Origin: an uncultured Erythrobacteraceae bacterium
Lineage (GTDB): Bacteria; Pseudomonadota; Alphaproteobacteria; Sphingomonadales; Sphingomonadaceae
Assembly (NCBI GenBank): GCA_950071875.1
Contig: CATMNW010000139.1
Location: 1-6,878, forward strand
Reading direction: 5' to 3'
DNA length: 6,878 nucleotides
Part shown: in pieces, positions 4,813 through 6,878 of the stretch
Layout of the letters: every line of letters begins with the position of its first letter
Numbering within the stretch: position 1 is the stretch's first letter
Notes under the pieces: generated by a model
The model's database searches: none
The model's input: only the letters and a program-made list of their open reading frames with translations
Told to the model about the DNA's origin: nothing
Position numbers and translations under genes: made by a program

Positions 4813-5586
4813 ATGAGCGCGAACGCTTTCGACCTCACCGGGCGGACCGCCGTGGTGACGGGCGCGAACACCGGGATCGGGCAGGGAATTGCGGTGGCGC
4901 TGGCGCAGGCCGGGGCAGATGTGGTCCTGGTTGCCCGCCGGGACCCTTCCGAAACACGCCGTCTGGTGGAAAACGCGGGGCGAAGGGCGCATGTCGTGAT
5001 GGCGGACCTGTCCAGCATCGAACCGTGCGAACGTATCGTAGCCGAGACGGTGGAAACCTTTGGTCAGCTCGACATCCTCGTGAACAACGCAGGGATCATC
5101 CGGCGGAACGATGCTCTCGATTTCTCCGAGGAAGACTGGGACGCAGTCATGGATGTGAACCTGAAGGTTCTGTTCTTCCTCAGCCAGGCTGCCGCCCGTC
5201 ATATGAGCGGGTCGTCGAGGCGTGAGGAAACCCGTGGCAAGATCGTCAACATCGCCTCCATGCTCACCTTCCAGGGCGGCGTCCGTGTGCCCAGCTACAC
5301 CGCGTCGAAAAGCGGGGTAGGCGGGCTGACCAAGCTGATGGCGAACGAATGGGCGCTCAAGCGCATCAACGTGAACGCCATCGCGCCGGGCTACATCGCC
5401 ACCAACAACACGGCCGCGCTGCAGGAAGACGAAACGCGCAATCGCCAGATCCTCGAGCGCATTCCCGAAGGCCGCTGGGGCGATCCGAGCGACATCGGCG
5501 GGGCCGCCGTTTTCCTGGCGAGCAGGGCCGCCGATTACGTGCAGGGCCATATCCTCGCGGTTGACGGGGGCTGGCTCGCCCGATGA
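4813..5586 (+). CDS. kduD: 2-dehydro-3-deoxy-D-gluconate 5-dehydrogenase (SDR family)
   Basis: A 257-residue classical short-chain dehydrogenase, strongly resembling E. coli KduD along its whole length. It has the cofactor motif TGANTGIG (16-23), NNAG (91-94), catalytic N116, S149 and the YxxxK pair Y162/K166, plus the KduD-characteristic stretches RVPSYTASKSGV and APGYIATNNT and the C-terminus VDGGWLAR. KduD reduces the diketo acid 3-deoxy-D-glycero-2,5-hexodiulosonate to 2-keto-3-deoxygluconate with NAD(P)H in the cytoplasm. A segment around residues 131-142 (SGSSRREETR) is four residues longer than in E. coli KduD; it is a surface loop before the catalytic Ser strand. AAGGA lies 9 bases before the ATG. 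The gene is the middle member of the operon, and its stop overlaps the kdgK start (ATGA). Confidence 0.95.
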   Translation: MSANAFDLTGRTAVVTGANTGIGQGIAVALAQAGADVVLVARRDPSETRRLVENAGRRAHVVMADLSSIEPCERIVAETVETFGQLDILVNNAGIIRRNDALDFSEEDWDAVMDVNLKVLFFLSQAAARHMSGSSRREETRGKIVNIASMLTFQGGVRVPSYTASKSGVGGLTKLMANEWALKRINVNAIAPGYIATNNTAALQEDETRNRQILERIPEGRWGDPSDIGGAAVFLASRAADYVQGHILAVDGGWLAR

Positions 5587-6605
5587 GCACCAACGGGGGC
5601 GGTCACGTCGTCTGTTTCGGCGAAATGCTCCTGCGGCTTTCGCCGCCGGCGGGCATGCCGCTATCGCGCGCGCATACGCTGGATCTGCACGTCGGCGGGG
5701 CTGAAGCGAATGTGGCGATGGGTCTGGCGGGAATGGGCTATTCCACGCGGATGGTTACCGTGCTCCCCCCGAATGGCCTTGGGGACCGTGCGATAGCCGC
5801 CCTGAGGGAGGCCGGGGTCGATACGCGCGCAATCGCGCGGTCGGCTGGTCGCATGGGAACGTACTTTTTCGAACATCCGTCGGGACCGATCGCGGGCCGG
5901 GTCACCTACGATCGCGAGCACAGTTCCTTCGCGTTGGCGGCCCCGGAGGATCTGCAGCTGGATGCCGCGCTCGAAGGCGCTGCGCTCCTGCATATGTCCG
6001 GAATTACGCCCGCGCTCGGTCCGCGTGGGGTTGCCCTGGCAAAAGCTGCGGTGGACGCCGCGAGGCGTTTCGATGTTCCGGTCTGCTTCGACGGGAATTA
6101 CCGGGCGAACCTGTGGAACGCATGGGATGGGGATGCCCGATCGATCCTGCATGATCTGATATCGCATGCGACGATCCTGATCGGCAATCATCGCGATATT
6201 TCGCTGTTGCTGGGGGAGGAGCTGGAAGGCACCGGTCCCGAACGGCGCAGGATCGCAGCGGTGCGCGCGTTCGACGCCTATCCGAACCTCGAACTGATCG
6301 CTTCGACCGCGCGTCACGTGGAATCGGCGCAAGCCCATCGGCTCGCAGCCCGCGTCGATCTCAAGGACAGCGCATCGCAGACCGATGAAATTCGCATCAT
6401 ACCCGTGGTCGACCGGATCGGCACGGGTGATGCCTTTGCAACCGGCATCCTGTGCGGATGGCTCGACGGTGGAGATCCCGAGAAGATGGCCCGGCTCGGC
6501 CTGAAACTGGCTGCGATGAAGCACGGCAGGCCGGGCGACGCCCTGGCTGTAACCCGGGCCGAGGTCGAGGCATTCGATCTCGCTGGAGCCGACGTCGCCC
6601 GCTAG
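5583..6605 (+). CDS. kdgK: 2-dehydro-3-deoxygluconokinase (PfkB family)
   Basis: A 340-residue carbohydrate kinase of the PfkB/ribokinase family. It shows the N-terminal signature GGAEANVAMGLAGMG (38-52), a DGNYRANLW segment (170-178) that matches the substrate-side DxNxR region of KDG kinases, and the C-terminal ATP/catalytic signature DRIGTGDAFATGIL (277-290) with D283 as catalytic base. The expected reaction is ATP-dependent phosphorylation of 2-keto-3-deoxygluconate to KDPG, which an aldolase (Eda, not in this window) splits to pyruvate and glyceraldehyde-3-phosphate. The ATG overlaps the kduD stop by 4 bases, indicating translational coupling; no strong independent ribosome site is seen. 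It closes the operon and is followed by a hairpin. Family members on other sugars exist, but the KduD neighbour makes KDG the best substrate. Confidence 0.92.
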   Translation: MSTNGGGHVVCFGEMLLRLSPPAGMPLSRAHTLDLHVGGAEANVAMGLAGMGYSTRMVTVLPPNGLGDRAIAALREAGVDTRAIARSAGRMGTYFFEHPSGPIAGRVTYDREHSSFALAAPEDLQLDAALEGAALLHMSGITPALGPRGVALAKAAVDAARRFDVPVCFDGNYRANLWNAWDGDARSILHDLISHATILIGNHRDISLLLGEELEGTGPERRRIAAVRAFDAYPNLELIASTARHVESAQAHRLAARVDLKDSASQTDEIRIIPVVDRIGTGDAFATGILCGWLDGGDPEKMARLGLKLAAMKHGRPGDALAVTRAEVEAFDLAGADVAR

Positions 6606-6612
6606 CCGCGTG

Positions 6613-6637
6613 GAGCGGGAACCGTCAGTTCCCGCTC
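6613..6637. terminator. Candidate bidirectional terminator hairpin between convergent genes
   Basis: GAGCGGGAA (6613-6621) pairs perfectly with TTCCCGCTC (6629-6637) across a 7-base loop, 8 bases after the kdgK stop. It includes the stop codon and last codons of the opposite gene. There is no long T-run on either side, so intrinsic termination may be weak. Confidence 0.5.
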
Positions 6638-6878
6638 TTGCGCATCTCCCGGTCGCGCGGGGAAAGATGCTCCTGCGCGCCGGCCTTCTGTCCGGGATAC
6701 AGACCCGCCTTCGGCGTCATCGTTTTCAGGTCCCAGTTCGCCTCCACGAAGGGCGCGCGGGTCGGTTCGATTTCCGGATAGCCGCCGACTTCCTCTTCGG
6801 AATCGATGACGTGGCCCCGGCCTTCGGCGATGTAGAAGAGGATGCGGACTTCCTCGGCGCCGCGGTCCCAGGGGCGGG
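6625..6878 (-). CDS. C-terminal end of a polysaccharide lyase-like protein (cut by window edge)
   Basis: The last 83 residues of a leftward gene that enters from the right edge; the start is outside the window. The visible part contains VRILFYIAEGRGHVIDSEEE followed by VGGYPEIEPT, then a charged tail ending KSGN. The IDS-EEEVGGYP stretch resembles the C-terminal IDSQ(D/E)VGGYP/W segment that I associate with secreted pectate lyases of beta-helix type; this is recalled similarity on a short stretch, so the assignment is tentative. It fits the neighbouring operon, since pectate lyases release 4,5-unsaturated galacturonides whose breakdown product is the DHU isomerase substrate. The gene is convergent with kdgK, 19 bases between stops, and so is not in the same operon. 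No catalytic region is visible. Confidence 0.45.
   Translation of the reverse strand, partial: RPWDRGAEEVRILFYIAEGRGHVIDSEEEVGGYPEIEPTRAPFVEANWDLKTMTPKAGLYPGQKAGAQEHLSPRDREMRKSGN

Noticed and set aside
4696..5550. 284-codon frame on the minus strand opposite kduD
   Set aside because: It lies opposite strongly supported kduD and shows no motif; typical of high-GC antisense frames. The same applies to 5661-6524 opposite kdgK and 2975-3652 opposite lacI.
1..6878. CRISPR arrays, tRNA or rRNA genes, toxin-antitoxin pairs
   Set aside because: No regularly spaced repeats, no tRNA- or rRNA-like sequence and no paired small genes of that kind were found.

Overview
The window looks like part of an alphaproteobacterial genome, most likely a sphingomonad or erythrobacter. 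This is inferred from the high GC content, the codon use, and the pairing of a short mercury-resistance cluster containing a GDCCVxC protein with a compact uronate-catabolism locus. The taxonomic placement is inference only.

Left part (1-1308): a divergent mercury-resistance module. merR reads rightward. A leftward operon reads merT, then a small Cys-rich GDCCVxC protein, then a MerA-like FAD/NAD(P) disulfide oxidoreductase cut by the left window edge. A textbook MerR-type operator/promoter lies between the two arms: a perfect 9-3-9 dyad inside a 19-bp -35/-10 spacer. No merP is visible, and both operon junctions use the same 8-base overlap.

Middle part (1309-2063): about 755 bases with no convincing gene. 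It holds a 158-bp MITE-like element with 15-bp perfect terminal inverted repeats and a 6-bp flanking duplication, a short 11-bp-period repeat, a perfect 16-bp palindrome and some small hairpins. It looks like a junction zone between the mercury module and the catabolic locus.

Right part (2064-6878): a sugar-acid (unsaturated uronate) catabolism locus. A leftward 2-keto-4-pentenoate hydratase-family gene diverges from a LacI-family regulator. Behind the regulator comes a rightward operon of an RpiB/LacA-type isomerase (DhuI-like), KduD (2-dehydro-3-deoxy-D-gluconate 5-dehydrogenase) and a PfkB-family KDG kinase (KdgK). The last gene, convergent and cut by the right edge, encodes the C-terminal end of a protein that resembles pectate-lyase tails. 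Together these suggest conversion of lyase-released 4,5-unsaturated uronate (as 4-deoxy-5-ketouronate) by isomerase, reductase and kinase to KDPG, with an RpiB-type isomerase in place of cupin KduI. Two related sites with the core GACACCGGT, one before the hydratase and one over the predicted start of the isomerase operon transcript, are good candidates for the LacI protein's operators.

The most noteworthy points are the MITE-like element, the non-canonical mer operon (no MerP, GDCCVxC protein, unusual redox motif), the KduI replacement, and the unexplained hydratase apparently tied to the uronate regulon.
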